64,000 nucleotides of DNA, from the NCBI GenBank assembly GCA_905221605.1, contig CAJNDS010002596.1:226001-290000 (forward strand), in the 5' to 3' direction. Below, in pieces: positions 19,073 through 30,600 of the stretch. The notes under the pieces were generated by a model. That model searched no databases. It was given only the letters and a program-made list of their open reading frames with translations, and was not told the origin of the DNA. A program made the translations under genes and the position numbers. This stretch comes from Symbiodinium natans. Lineage: Eukaryota > Sar > Dinophyceae > Suessiales > Symbiodiniaceae. Each line of letters opens with the position of its first letter. The stretch's first letter is position 1.

Positions 19073-19191
19073 CTTGGGATGTTTCCCCAATATACTAACA
19101 GCCCTTAGTAGGGATTTTTCCCGGGGCGGGGGGGGGGAGGGGGTACTAGAATCCTCATTAAGGACTGTTAGTATAAGGGGAGCAACCCAAG
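19073..19191. mobile_element. Inverted-repeat element, family A copy 1
   Basis: Starts CTTGGGATGTTTCCCC...ACTAACAGCCCTTA and ends TAAGGACTGTTAGT...CAACCCAAG, arms of about 35 bp; the centre is a G-rich run. Confidence 0.75.
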
Positions 19192-21124
19192 AACCCTTAA
19201 GTCTTAAACCCTAAAACCCCAACCCTGAACCCAAAACCCTAAACTCTCGGCCAGTTTCCAAACGAGCGCGAATTTCCGGTGGCTGTGCCGGCCGGCATGC
19301 GTGAATGCCGTGTCGCAGGGCTCAGGCTACGTCGTTTCCTAAACCCTAAACCCTAAACCGTAAACCGTAAACCCTAAACCCTAAACCCTAACTGCCGCTG
19401 GCTGTGTCTGCCAGCCTGTGCCTCGCTGCAAGTGGGCCTAAATCCTATCAGGCAAACAGTTGGGCAGTCCCGAGCTTCATGCGACCCTCTAGGGTTTGTA
19501 GAGTTTAGGGTTTAGGGTTACACCCCCTGGAGTGGTGGTGGTACCACATGTGCAGGAGGTCTCCCTACACCCTAAACCCGAAACCCTAAACCGCTAAACC
19601 CTAAACCCGAAACCCTAAAACCCTAAACTCTCAGAATCCACCTCCTGGTTTCCTAAAGCCTAAACCCTAAACCCTAAACCCTAAACCCTAAACCCTAAAC
19701 CCTAAACCCTAAACCCTAAACCCGACACCAAAAACAAAATACAGAAACTTCCAGGGGCCGAGCCGGAATCCGGATCTGGCAGTCAGCTCCCCGAACACAG
19801 CTGAAGACCGCCTCGGCGCCATTTAAAATATATAGGGTTTAGGGTATAGGTTGAGGGTTTAGGATTTAGGGTTTAGGGTTTAGGGTTTTGGGTTTAGGGT
19901 TCAGGGTCTAGGGACTTTCGGATTTTTGTGGGGGGCGTTGAGGGCTTAGGCGGTTACAGGTCTCAGGTCTTTCTTTGGGATTTGGGGGGCTTGTGTGCTT
20001 TTAGTGCATTCACACCGCTTTAGGTTGGAGAATGTAAGGCTGTTCACAACTAGTATCGTAGTTGTTTTGAGGGTGTTGGGAGGTGCTAAGGGCATAAGAT
20101 CTGAGAGCTGAGCTTGGGTTTAGGGTTTAGGGCTTCGGCATAGGCGAAGGACACCGCCCTTGTGCCGCTTCTAACCCTCACCAAATAGCTCTCAGCCCTT
20201 TCTTGGGGGACTCTTATGCCCCTGATATACCCTACTAAAACCCAAGGGCCCATACTTCAGAACCCTTGGAAGAAGGTAAGGGACCATCTTGAGGGACCAT
20301 GCAACCTCCCTTAGAACCAATTCCTATGGACCAGAAACCCGAAACCCGAAACCCTAATCTCTCCTGGCTAGCACCGGAGAGTGGGCGAAAGCTGTCCGAG
20401 GATCCCTAGTGAAAGCCCACCTAAAATCCGTCAGTCGAATCCACGCTGGGTGCAAAACCCCTGACCCCAAGCCCTAAACCCTGGGGCTTGGAGTCAAGGG
20501 TTACTGTAAGGGTTTCGAGCTTAGGGTTTAGGACCCTAAACCCTAAACCCGAAACCCTAGTGCAGCATCAAGCTCCCGGCCGGTCGGTAGCCCAGCACCG
20601 GCGCCTGCCAATTTGATTTTTTGTTTTTTTTTTTGGGGGGGGTTTCCGGCTTGCAAAAATGGGAAATGGGGTTTGGGGCCTTTACACCACGCCTTAACAA
20701 CTTTTATAGCCTTTCTTGATTGTTGAAGTTCCGAAGAATCGTATCAGGGCTCTGAGAACCACAACCTACGAAAAAAGTGGGCCATTGGATCTGAAGGAAA
20801 CCCTTGAACTTAACCGAAACATTGAGGCCACAGCGCTCCACCAAGCAAAGCCTATTACTTCAAATCCTTACGTTACTAGAACCGCAGGACACAAGAATTA
20901 GAAAACTGCAAGTAACAAAGGAAAGCTCAAGATAACTCAGAGGATGCATGTGCATTTATAGTATATACTTGGGCCCTAGAGCTACTACAGGAACCTCTTT
21001 GTAAACCCTAAACCCTGAACCCTAAATCCCCTAAACCCTAAACCCTAAACCCTAAACCCTAAACCCTAAACCCTAAACCCTAAACCCTAAACCCTAAACC
21101 CTAAACCCTAAACCCTAAACCCAG
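19192..21124. other. Repeat landscape, no supported gene
   Basis: CCCTAAA arrays (19340-19392, 19661-19724, 21005-21122) and TTTAGGG arrays (19860-19900). The open interval 20716-20901 on the plus strand lacks splice or homology support. Confidence 0.5.
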
Positions 21125-21200
21125 GCCTCCACACCGCCGAGGCCCAGAACCTCAGCTGGTGATTCTTAGTGGGACGTACTCTGAATCTCTCAGCCTTCAG
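21125..21200 (+). CDS. Candidate exon between opposed telomere-like arrays
   Basis: Acceptor CCCAG|GCC, donor CTTCAG|GTTTAGGG. Only one frame is open: PPHRRGPEPQLVILSGTYSE followed by SLSLQ. It stands directly between a ~17-unit CCCTAAA array and a TTTAGGG array. Product unknown. Confidence 0.5.
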
Positions 21201-21949
21201 GTTTAGGGTTTAGGGCTTAGGGTTTAGGGTTTAGGGTTTGGGGTTTAGGGTTTCGGGCCTGGGCCTTCGGGGTACTGGGGTTAGGGGTTTGGGTTTGTAG
21301 GGCTTTGGGGTTTGAGGTGTTTGGGGTGTTTGGTGGCTTCGGAACCCTATGAAGGCCCATACCGTCAACTAAGTCGGGTCGGTGGATTGGGGTTTCACCC
21401 TAAACCCTGAACCCTAAACCCTAAGCCCTAAACCCTCAACCCTAAACCCCAAACCCTCAACCTCAGTGAGGGTGCCTGTAGTCGAGCTTGGGTTTGGGTT
21501 TTACAGCTTCAGGGTTTTAGGGGAGGGGTTGTGAAGGAGGTTTCCTGTCAGGAGTTGCCAGTAAGGCTGATTCTGACAGGCGTATCGGCGTATCTCATAT
21601 GGGGAGAACGCTAGAAGGTTCATGTGAAATGCCAGGTTACCCTACCTAGAACCCTACCCATACGTACCCATCAATTAACGTAAACTCCCATAGAAGTCTT
21701 GCTTTGGGGTGCCTTGCAGTGCAACCTCGACACCCAGATGTGGCTTCACCGCCAAACCACGCACAAAGTCTCCAATCCTCCGATGCCCCCCCCAAAGAAG
21801 CCCCTAAACCCTAAACCCTAAACCCTAAACCCTAAACCCTACACCCTACACCCTAAACCCTAAACCCTAAACCCTAAACCCTAAACCCTAAACCCTAACT
21901 CCGACCCTGCGTCCCCCCTTGGGCCCTGCCCCGCCCCCCCTTGGGCTGA

Positions 21950-22009
21950 AGCGGTGGGCGTGCCCACAATGCCGGAGATGGGGAAGGCCGCGAGCCTGGT
22001 CGATGCAAG
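21950..22009 (+). CDS. Candidate exon
   Basis: Donor GATGCAAG|GTTCATT; frame AVGVPTMPEMGKAASLVDA. Acceptor uncertain (GCTGAAG|CGG). CCCTAAA array before (21806-21898), TTTAGGG array after. Confidence 0.4.
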
Positions 22010-22274
22010 GTTCATTCCGACTTAGGGTTTAGGTTTCATGGTGTAAGGTTTGGGGTTCAGGGTTTAGGGTTAAGGTTTAGGGTTTAGGGTTTAGGGTTGG
22101 GGGTTCATGGTTTAGGGTTTGGGGGTTTAGGGTTTAGGGTTAGTTGACATATGATCCTCCGGAGCCTCCAGGGGTGTAAAGCTTTAGGGTCCGAACTGGA
22201 GCTTGGAAGCTGGGACGTCAGGTTAGGAGTTGGGTTTCAGGGCCTTTTTTTTTTGGGGGGGGGGAGGGGGGAGC

Positions 22275-22768
22275 GGTAGTTGAAGGCTCATGGGTACAGT
22301 GACAGCACTGCTTAAGAAATCATTGGATTAAGAAACGAGCATGCTCGCGGCTGGATCCCGGATAAAAAAAAAAAAACGAAAATTGAGAGCAAGACTAAAT
22401 GAAGAAATCGAGGGTACCCTCATCCTGGGTCCTAAATTTCTTAAGTTTGGTTGTTTTTGGCAACCGCCCCTCAGTTTCTAGACATAAACCAATTTAAGAA
22501 ATCCAGCCCCTGTATCTGGATGCTTACCCCCCCCTTGAATGAAAAGTCTCCCCCCCCCTCATAAGAAACTCAGCCCCTCGATTTCTTAAATTTAGGAAAT
22601 CCAGACTGTCGATTTCTTAAATTTGGGGGGTCCCTATTCAAACGTTACCAGTTCGAATCCCATTAAGAAATTCGTTAAGAAATCGAGGGCACCCTCAAAA
22701 GTGTGGAGTACCCTCGCCAAAACTTAGAGGTTTCTTCTTATCCAGCGCTGTCACTGTACCTACAACTG
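22275..22768. mobile_element. ~500-bp inverted-repeat element (family G)
   Basis: Ends GTAGTTGAAGG...GTACAGTGACAGCACTG and the inverse CAGCGCTGTCACTGTACC...CAAC. The inside repeats AAGAAATCGAGGG/GATTTCTTAAATTT motifs in both orientations at least six times. No coding. The flanks 22010-22274 and 22769-23168 hold TTTAGGG variants and unique sequence. Confidence 0.6.
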
Positions 22769-23168
22769 GGGGTATATATGTATAAGCACATAATCAAAGA
22801 AGGGTAGAACCATATTTACCTCTCACTTATATCTCATAACCCTATTTATAGGTAGTTGTAAACCACTTTAGGCTCTCGGGTTTACACGTTCAGTCCTAAA
22901 CCCTGAACCCTCACCCTCAACCCCTAAACCCATGAAGTCTGGAATAGACCGATCCGCGGCCGCAATGTTTTAGACTGTAGGTTCTCAGAGTTTGGGGCTC
23001 AGGGTCTGCAGGTACATGGGCATTTCCCGAAATAGGGTTACCCCCTTTTATACCCCACATAGAAGAGAATCACCTTAAAGGGAACCCCCAAAAAGGGTGC
23101 CCGGTTTTACGGAAACCCCCACATATCGCCCCAAAGACTGAAACCCAAGCAAACTTTCTCATCGCCAG

Positions 23169-23231
23169 GGCGCTGCGCGGCCACGATCCCTTGAACCGGC
23201 GAGCCTTCCAAGTTCAGGGGCGGGAGGGGAG
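23169..23231 (+). CDS. Candidate exon
   Basis: Acceptor ATCGCCAG|GGC, donor GGGGAG|GTTTAGGG; frame ALRGHDPLNRRAFQVQGREG. Product unknown. Confidence 0.4.
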
Positions 23232-23350
23232 GTTTAGGGTTTAGGGTTTAGGGCTTATAGGGTGGCTTGGGGTTTGGGGTTTGGGGTTTGGGGTTTAGGG
23301 TGACTTCAGATGCCTGACCAGTTTGGGTGTGTTCTGAACGTCTTCCGCAG

Positions 23351-23411
23351 CATCCGAGCTACTACAGCCTAGAATCGCAGAGTTCTACAGCCACCAGTAC
23401 CAGCCGCTTGG
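23351..23411 (+). CDS. Candidate exon
   Basis: Acceptor CTTCCGCAG|CA, donor CTTGG|GTAGGA; the only plausible frame is SELLQPRIAEFYSHQYQPLG. Phase does not fit a direct join to 23169-23231, so a piece is missing or these belong to different genes. Confidence 0.45.
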
Positions 23412-23460
23412 GTAGGAAAGTTCTCTCTTCCGTGTGATGTTATTTTTCAAGTTTGGGGAG

Positions 23461-23565
23461 TTTAGGGTTTAGGTTTAGGGTTTAGGGTTTAGGGTTTAGG
23501 GTTTAGGGTTTAGGGTTTAGGGTTTAGGGTTTAGGGTTTAGGGTTTAGGGTTTAGGGTTTAGGGT
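23461..23565 (+). repeat. (TTTAGGG)n array
   Basis: About fifteen heptamers downstream of the candidate exon at 23351-23411. Confidence 0.9.
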
Positions 23566-24032
23566 ACGGAAAGTTACTATGGGTTGAGTAAGGACATATA
23601 CCGTACCAGAGGGGCGGGGGAACTACCCACCCAAAGCAAGCCTCGAACATTCTGGACTGTTTACCGATCCTCAGCTTCGACTTTCTAACAGCTCCACTTG
23701 GAAATGAACCCTAAACCCTAAACCCTAAAACCTCAAAAGAAAGCCTGGCCCCCGACCCAGTTGACAAAAGTTGATGGCCTGGAATGACTTGCTTCTTAGC
23801 AAAGGAATGAGGGAATTAGTTACCCTCTGGAATCGCTTCGAGGGTACGACATAGGAAGGCGCCCTACATAATCCCACAAAGAGCACATACAGGGTGGATA
23901 TAGGGTGCGCATTTCCCCCTAAAACCCTAAACCCTAAACCCTCATTCCCTACTCAGAACCCAGTGGAATGAGGCCGAACCCCCAGAAGTTAAGGAGTCCT
24001 AACTCCACGGAGCCCGACTCCCGAGTCCGGTT

Positions 24033-24735
24033 TACAGGGTTCATAAGGCTTACAGGGCTTACACGGTTTGCAGGGTTTAGAGGGTTCATAGGGTGTACAT
24101 TGCTTGTAGGGCTTATAGGGCTTATGGGGTTTTTGTAGGGTTTGTAGGGCTTATAGGGCTTGTAGGGTCTATAGGGGTTCTAGGGTTTATAGGGTTTGTA
24201 GGGTTTGTAGGGTTTGTAGGGCTTATAGGGCTTGTAGGGTTTAGAGGGTTTATACGGTTTACAGTGTTTGTAGGGCTTATAGGGCTTATGGGGGTTTTGT
24301 AGGGTTTGTAGGGCTTATAGGGCTTGTAGGGTTTATAGCGGTTGTAGGGTTTATAGGGTTTGTAGGGTTTGTAGGGTTTATAGGGTTGACAGGATTCATA
24401 GGGTTTGTTGGGTTTACAGGGTTTGTAGGGTTTATAGGGTTTGCAGGGTTTACAGGGTGTATAGGGTTTAATACAGGGTTCATAGGGTTTATAGGGTTTG
24501 TAGGGTTTACAGGGGTTGTAGGGCTTATAGGGCTGGTAGGGTTTATCGAGCTTATAGGGTTTGTAGGGTTTATAGGGTTTGTAGGGTTTATAGGGTTTGT
24601 TGGGTTTGCAGGGCTAACAGGTTTGCAGGATTTATACGGCAAATAGGGTTTACAGGGTATATGGGGATTTAAGGGTTTAGAGCGGTTATAGGGTTTACAG
24701 GGTTTACAGGGTTTACAGGGTTTATGGGGGTTCTT
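24033..24735 (+). repeat. 9-bp satellite (TTTRTAGGG)n
   Basis: About 70 units of a nine-base motif, mainly TTTGTAGGG, TTTATAGGG and CTTATAGGG: telomere-like heptamer with two extra bases. Long open frames here (Gly-Phe-Val-Gly or Asn-Pro-Thr-Asn repeats) are products of the repeat. Confidence 0.9.
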
Positions 24736-27060
24736 GGGTTGAGGGTTGAGGTTTGAGGGTTCAGGGTGTGATTCCTGGAGCCAAGGATGGCATTCTCAGA
24801 AATTTTGGGGTTGTAAGTACCACAAAGAAAGTTTTCACGATTGTTACTCTGCTTCTAACCCGGATTCTAAGTAACCATGAACCACCCCTTTCCCCACCTG
24901 CGGAGGAGTCGTAGATCAACACCTTCCACTGGCGTTGGGGTTGTGAGCCCTCTCAGCCCCAGCCCTAAACCCACGACGGGAAAATTATGACACACACTCC
25001 AAGGTCTACATGCGGGTTTCCGAATTAGGGGTACCTTGTTGGGGTCCTTTTCGCAAGGGGATTCTACTATTTGGGGTCTATTTTCGGGGTCCCTATGTTC
25101 GTAAACTCCCACATCGTACAATGCAGAGTAATTGCTGGCGGCCCAAGAAAGTTGTGCCCAAGAACCTGTAGAAAGTTTGGGGTTTAGGGTCTAGGTTGTA
25201 AGCAGTCCCTAGATTCCGCTTCAACCAAGCACAAAGCCTGTTAAAGGGCATATACGGGCGCGGAATCAGCCCTACATATACACGAAATAGCCCCTCCTGG
25301 CATGGACGCTCGAATGGATGGGCAAAAAGGGGAAACTCAAGGCTGCCTGTCCTCTTTTAGGGTTTTGGGGTTTTAGGGCTTAGGAAAGTTTAGGGTTTAG
25401 GGTTTAGCGTTTAGGGTGGCTCCGGCCAATTGCAAAGCTGCCTTCTCACTCGCAGCCACCGAGGCGGCCGCTGTGCAATCCTGCATTTGTGCTCGCAGCC
25501 AGATGCGAGCATGGTCCTGGGTCCAGACATTCATGTCGCCCCGCTTGGCGGTGCCACGCAACAACTGATCTGCAACACGGCGTCCCGTGCCAGACCAGCA
25601 TTGCTGCGTCTTGCAATGCATCGATCAGAGCACAGGAGATTGCTGTGCGGGCGTCTGCAGATAGTCTTTGCTTTCTGCTTGTGTCAAGACCGACGAGAGA
25701 ACAGTCCAGCAGTGCATCCGCTTACGCCCCTGCAGGAGTGAATGGGTGGGTCAGGGTGCACATGTCTGCAATAGCCGCCTCTAGGCAAAGAAGAGGGTCC
25801 AAGTAAGATCTTCCGAGGCCTCGGGCCTGAACCCTCACTTATTAATCCCTACACCTTACACCCTACACCTTCCTTCCTTCCTTCAAAGAAAGGAACACCC
25901 TACACCCTATAAACCCTAAACCCTAAACCTTACAAGGTTGGCCCTGTAAACCCACTGACAAATATTCCTAAGTATGATCCGCTTAAACCCAATATAGGAA
26001 ACCAGAAAAAAACTGGACCCAAGAGTAACCTAGGAATGAACAGGTACCCTTTTGGGTTTAAGGGGCTTATAAGGGGACCTAAACCCTACGAAAAGGGAAT
26101 AAGGGCCTACATGCTCTGTTTCCTAGAATCCAAAGGGCCTACCCAGCTACCTAGACGCCAATCGTAAATTGCTTCTTGGGGAGCTTGCCTAGTTCCTAGG
26201 TATTTTGCGAACCATGGCAGGAAGTACCCAAAATGGAAGTTTCTGAACATAGGGGTCCCCTCACCCCCAAAAAACAAAAATCTCAATTTGTTTGAAGCCC
26301 GCGAAAAGAGTACCCCTATTTCAGGGCGGGGGGGGGGGGGGGACTGTTGGTCTAGGTAGACCGAACTAACTTGTTGGGTTGGACTGAATAGCCTCAGAGT
26401 CCTAACCCTCAACCCTGAACTCGGAACCCTACCCGAGACCCTGAACCCGAACTTGCTGGGTAGGACTAAACCCTAACCCCTGCACCTTGTACCTTAAACC
26501 GCTTCAGCTGTCACATGGCCTGCGCCAGCCGAAGGCAGCCCAAGAGCAACGGAGGGTCAGAAGGAACCTGGCCCAGTGTTTAGGAGCCATGGGTTTAGGG
26601 TTTCGAGTATGGGTTTTGCCTTAAGAAACCCAAACCAGATTTTGAATTGTAGGTGCATGACCATGCTTCTTCCTGGCTCTCAGTAGGGAACTAGGGATAT
26701 CCTGCCTATAGAACTCTATGCTGTAAGCACCTTTTGCTATGGGGTACTCTATTCCCTAATTCCTTACCAAAACGGCACACCAAGCCTTGAGGACTTAGAA
26801 GTACGGGCTCTGCTCATCCAGGGCAGGTTATGGCACAGGGCTTCCAAAAAAAAAACAAAACCTAGTATAAACAATACCCTTTATAGGCCTCTTAGGTAAC
26901 CCACGAAAAATGGAAAACTTAGGTTATTATAAATAATACCCCTTATAGGCTTCTTAAGTTAACCTACAAATTAGACGCTTGGTTTTGGGGCTCTTAAGGT
27001 TGGGCTTGACAACGGCTCTCGGTACCCAGCCATCTGAGGCGACCGTTCGCCTGTTCCCCC
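24736..27060. other. Mixed repeats and a GC-rich island
   Basis: Contains a family C copy (25014-25110), family D-like sequence (26015-26130) and C/G runs (26325-26342). GC-rich interval 25420-25740 is open on both strands; the minus reading (RGDMNVWTQDHARIWLRAQM) looks the most protein-like, but exon ends are unresolved. Confidence 0.5.
25014..25110. mobile_element. Inverted-repeat element, family C copy
   Basis: GGGTTTCCGAATTAGGGGTACC at one end and GGGGTCCCTATGTTCGTAAAC at the other, with TGGGGTC/ACTATTTGGGG inside. At least eight relatives occur in the window (e.g. 35598-35697, 41113-41193, 52316-52418, 61082-61170). Confidence 0.7.
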
Positions 27061-27105
27061 CTGGTTCTTAATAGGGAATGATGGACCTGGAATTAGGGCC
27101 CTGTA

Positions 27106-27136
<31 letters not shown>

Positions 27137-27234
27137 AGATATAGATATAGATATAGATATAGATATAGATAGATTGATACCCTTTGAGGGAGTATATAGG
27201 GTACCTCATTCCCTGATTCCTTACTAAGAACCAG
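27061..27234. mobile_element. Inverted-repeat element, family F copy
   Basis: CTGGTTCTTAATAGGGAATG at the left, inverse CATTCCCTGATTCCTTACTA-AGAACCAG at the right; the centre is (TA)n and (GATATA)n. Confidence 0.7.
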
Positions 27235-27456
27235 CCAGCAGGTTTGAAGGTTCGGAGTTGAGGAAGGTTTTGGGTTCGAGGACGATGACCAAGGCTTAGG
27301 CTTCCGGGTTCCCCTAAACCCTGAACCCTAAACCCTAAACCCGAAACCCGAAACCCTAAACCCTAAACCCTAAACCCTTAACCCTTAAACCCTAAACCCT
27401 AAACCCTGTCCCTAAACCCTAAAACCCTCACCCCAGCCTCCACCTCGCTCTCCCAG

Positions 27457-27519
27457 GGTGGCTCCAACAGCGCCGTGGGGCAGCTGGCGTTGTCGAAGGC
27501 CCGAACCTCGGTTTGCAGG
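27457..27519 (+). CDS. Candidate exon between opposed telomere-like arrays
   Basis: Acceptor TCTCCCAG|GGT, donor TGCAGG|GTTTAGG; 21 codons, GGSNSAVGQLALSKARTSVC plus R. CCCTAAA array before (27355-27425), TTTAGGG after. Product unknown. Confidence 0.5.
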
Positions 27520-28504
27520 GTTTAGGGTTTAGGTTTAGGGTTAAGGATTTAGGGTTTAGTTTAGGGTTTGGGTTTGAGGTTTAGGGTTTAGGGTTTTGGG
27601 ACCTAGGAGCTCACTTTACAGGGTTTAGGGTTTAGGGTACTGGGTTTAGGGGCTTTGAGTTTGGGCGGTCGCTCAACAAGCTCTTTGGCGTGGACCCCGA
27701 CCCATCTCGAAAGTTTCATTTTTCACGTTGGCCGTAGGTCACTACGCATCGAAACTCTACGGCTTCCAGCTAAAAACAGCCACGCCAGGGCATCGTGTTG
27801 CTTGCATCAAGCCTTTTCCCCCCAGAAACCCATCCATGCATATCCATGCTTCCCATGAAGCCCTGAACCCTGAACCCGGAAAATCCCTACAAACCTCAAA
27901 ACCCCAAAGCCCTCCCATTACATGCCTGTAAATCCCTACCAAAAGACCTTCAAAACCCCATCCCTGTACATCCCGACACAAAAGCCCTTAAAAAATCCCT
28001 TGAGAGCCCAAGCCCTTGTTCCCCATGGAGCCCCGGGCAGGCAGTAAGTGCTCGTCCGCGGGGGCACCTGAGCTGGCTCAAGGTTCGAAATCCGCTGGAA
28101 AGTTTAGGGTTTAGGGTTTAGGGTTTAGGGTTTAGGGTTTAGAACCCGAAATCCGAGACCTTAACCCTTAGCTATAGTGTTCTTAAGCGAGGGGGCTCTT
28201 ACGGGATCCTTAACGGAGTACGTAGGGTTTTAGGGTTTAAGGCTTAGGGCTTCGGGGGGTTCAAGGGGGTACGAGTATGTAACCCAAGGTTCCCTAATAC
28301 TCCCCACTACTCCCTAAGGCTCTAAGGCTCCCTAAGCTTCCCGAAGGAGACAACAAACTGCGAAGGTCACTGAACCCTAAGCCCCGAAACGAGAGTTCCG
28401 GGCAAGCACGCTAAACCCTAAACCCTAAACCCTAAACCCTAAACCCTAAACCCCCTAAGCCCTGAGCCCTAAACCCTAACCCTAAGCCCTAAACCCTACA
28501 AACC

Positions 28505-28618
28505 CGATAACCCCTGGACCCTAAGCCCTAAGCCCTAAGCCCTAAGCCCTAAGCCCTAGGCCCTAAGCCCTAGGCCCTAAGCCCTAAGCCCTAAGCCCTA
28601 AGCCCTAAGCCCTAAGCC
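28505..28618 (-). repeat. (CCCTAAG)n variant array
   Basis: About fifteen CCCTAAG units (variant of CCCTAAA), embedded in a longer CCCTAAA region 28409-28675. The island 28676-28766 that follows is open on both strands (plus VAVKFTTTSMVEPESRMG; minus LTPMRDSGSTMDVVVNFTAT), strand undecided. Confidence 0.85.
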
Positions 28619-30124
28619 TAAACCCTAAACCCTAAACCCTAAACCCTACAACCCACAACCCTAAACCCTAAACCCGGGAGACCTGGGCCTGATACTCAGC
28701 GTCGCCGTGAAGTTCACAACCACGTCCATGGTGGAACCGGAGTCCCGCATGGGGGTGAGGCCTGCGGCTTAGGGTTTAGGGTTTAGGGTTTAGGGTTTAG
28801 GGTTTAGGGTTTAGGGTTTAGGGTTTAGGGCTTAGGGTTTAGGGTTTAGGGTTTGGGTTTAAGGGATTGGGGTTTTGGGCTTGTAGGGCTAAGAGTTTTC
28901 GGGTTGAGGGTTTCGGGCTTGGGGGTTAGGCGCGCTGTGGGGTCTGGCGCGGGATGGGGGGTGGGGATCTCAAGGGTTAGGAGTCGAAGACTCAGAGCTC
29001 TTGCGAGGCACAAGTTTGGGTCTAAGGACCGGCTACAGGCATTTACGTTTGTTAAGTTCGCAGGGCTTGCTCAGCGCTTGTTCCTGAGCTTAACCCTAAG
29101 CCCAATGAGACCCAAGTAATCGGGACCTACCCTACACCTTGGACCTTAAACCCTAAACCCTAAACCCGAATCCCTCTAACAACCCTACAACCCTCAACTC
29201 CCGAACCCGAACTCGCTGGGTTCAACCCTCCAGTCTTGGGTTACACTCTCGACCCTACCTTGGATGCACTTGTGAGGGTAGTAAAAAATTGAAGTTTTAG
29301 CTGCCTTATTAAGAAACCCAATAAACCCAAAAAGGCTAAGGATCTAAAGTTACAGTAAAGCACCACAAAGCCTACGCCCCCACAACCCCTGAACCCAGGA
29401 GTCTGAAGTGCGCGGCCTGTGACAGCAACCTCGACCGGAGATGATTGCAGCGAAGCCTCCAGAGCCCTCAGGAAAGGTCGAGGAAGATGTCTGTATACGT
29501 GGTTTATTGGGTTTAGGGCGTAGAGCTAAGGGCCCGGGGTTTGAAGCCGTAGGGTTCAGGGATTGCGGATTGAACTTTCAGAGTTCAGGGTCCAGGGAGC
29601 ATGCAGCTAGGTCGCGGCCTCTTTCAGGGGCCAACATCTTAAGCGTGCTATTGGGCTTTGGGTGTATGAGGGTTCGGGCTTGGTAGGGCTTCTTCAGGAC
29701 ATTAAGATCTATTGCTTCGTGCTTAAAGCCTAAACCCCAAACCCTGGATAACTGTACTATAATAACGCCTAAAACCCTATTCTAATTTTTACGGCCCCAA
29801 GAATGTTTGCTTAAGAACCCACCCCCCCCCCAGAAAAAAAAAAAAGGACTATTCTTCCTTATAGGGGTAAGAGAGGTTAGAAGGGCAAGAGAGGTCAGGC
29901 TCAGAGACCAGTGTGCAACTCTTTACTCAGAACCCGGTGGCTAGGGAACACCTAGAACCGTAAACCGTAGACCGTAGACCGTAAACCCTAAACCCTAAAC
30001 CCTAAACCCTAAACCCTAAACCCTAAACCCTAAACCCTAAACCCTAAACCCTAAACCCTAAACCCTAAACCCTGAACCCTATCCTGCTTCTTAAGGCCCC
30101 TCTATGCACCCTTGGACCTCCAAG

Positions 30125-30198
30125 GCATTCCAAGACCCCGGCGTGCCCAAAGCCGACTCCAAGATTTGCGCCAGGTCGAACATCACAGATGCCTGGAG
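30125..30198 (+). CDS. Candidate exon, first of a phase-compatible pair
   Basis: Acceptor CTCCAAG|GCA, donor CTGGAG|GTTTAAGGG; 24 codons plus two bases: AFQDPGVPKADSKICARSNI then TDAW. A direct join to 30554 completes an AGC codon. Confidence 0.55.
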
Positions 30199-30553
30199 GT
30201 TTAAGGGTTCAGGGTTTAGGGTTAAGGGTTTAGGGTATTAGGGTTTAGGGTTTTGGGGTTTTAGGCTTTTAGGGTTTAGGGGGCCAGGTTTGTGTTTGGG
30301 GTTTTGGGGCTTAGGGATTGGGGCCTCGAGTATGGGTTTTTTTAGGGGGTATGCAGGCTTTGGGGTTCGGCTTCTAGGCAGTAAGGTGCGACTTCCATGC
30401 CTTGGTGTCCAGCAAAACCACGTGTAAGGCACCTGAAACCCTACAAGCCCTAAGCCCTAAGGCCTAAACCCTAAACCCTGTAAGCCCTAAACCCTACAAG
30501 CCCTAAACCCTCAACCTCTGCGCTCAAAGCCACCCCAAGAAACCCGACCCCAG

Positions 30554-30600
30554 CGAAGTGAATGGCTCTCAGAAGGGATATGAGGTGATCATTGGGGTCG
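30554..30600 (+). CDS. Candidate exon, second of the pair
   Basis: Acceptor GACCCCAG|C, donor GGGGTCG|GTTTAGGG; gives S-EVNGSQKGYEVIIGVG after splicing to the previous exon. KGYEVIIG is reminiscent of the yEivIGg segment of farnesoic-acid O-methyltransferase-like domains, but one short motif is not enough to name it. Confidence 0.5.

Noticed and set aside
24093-24646. Long open frames encoding Gly-Phe-Val-Gly and Asn-Pro-Thr-Asn repeats
   Set aside because: They arise from the 9-bp satellite, whose length is a multiple of three; no start or splice context.
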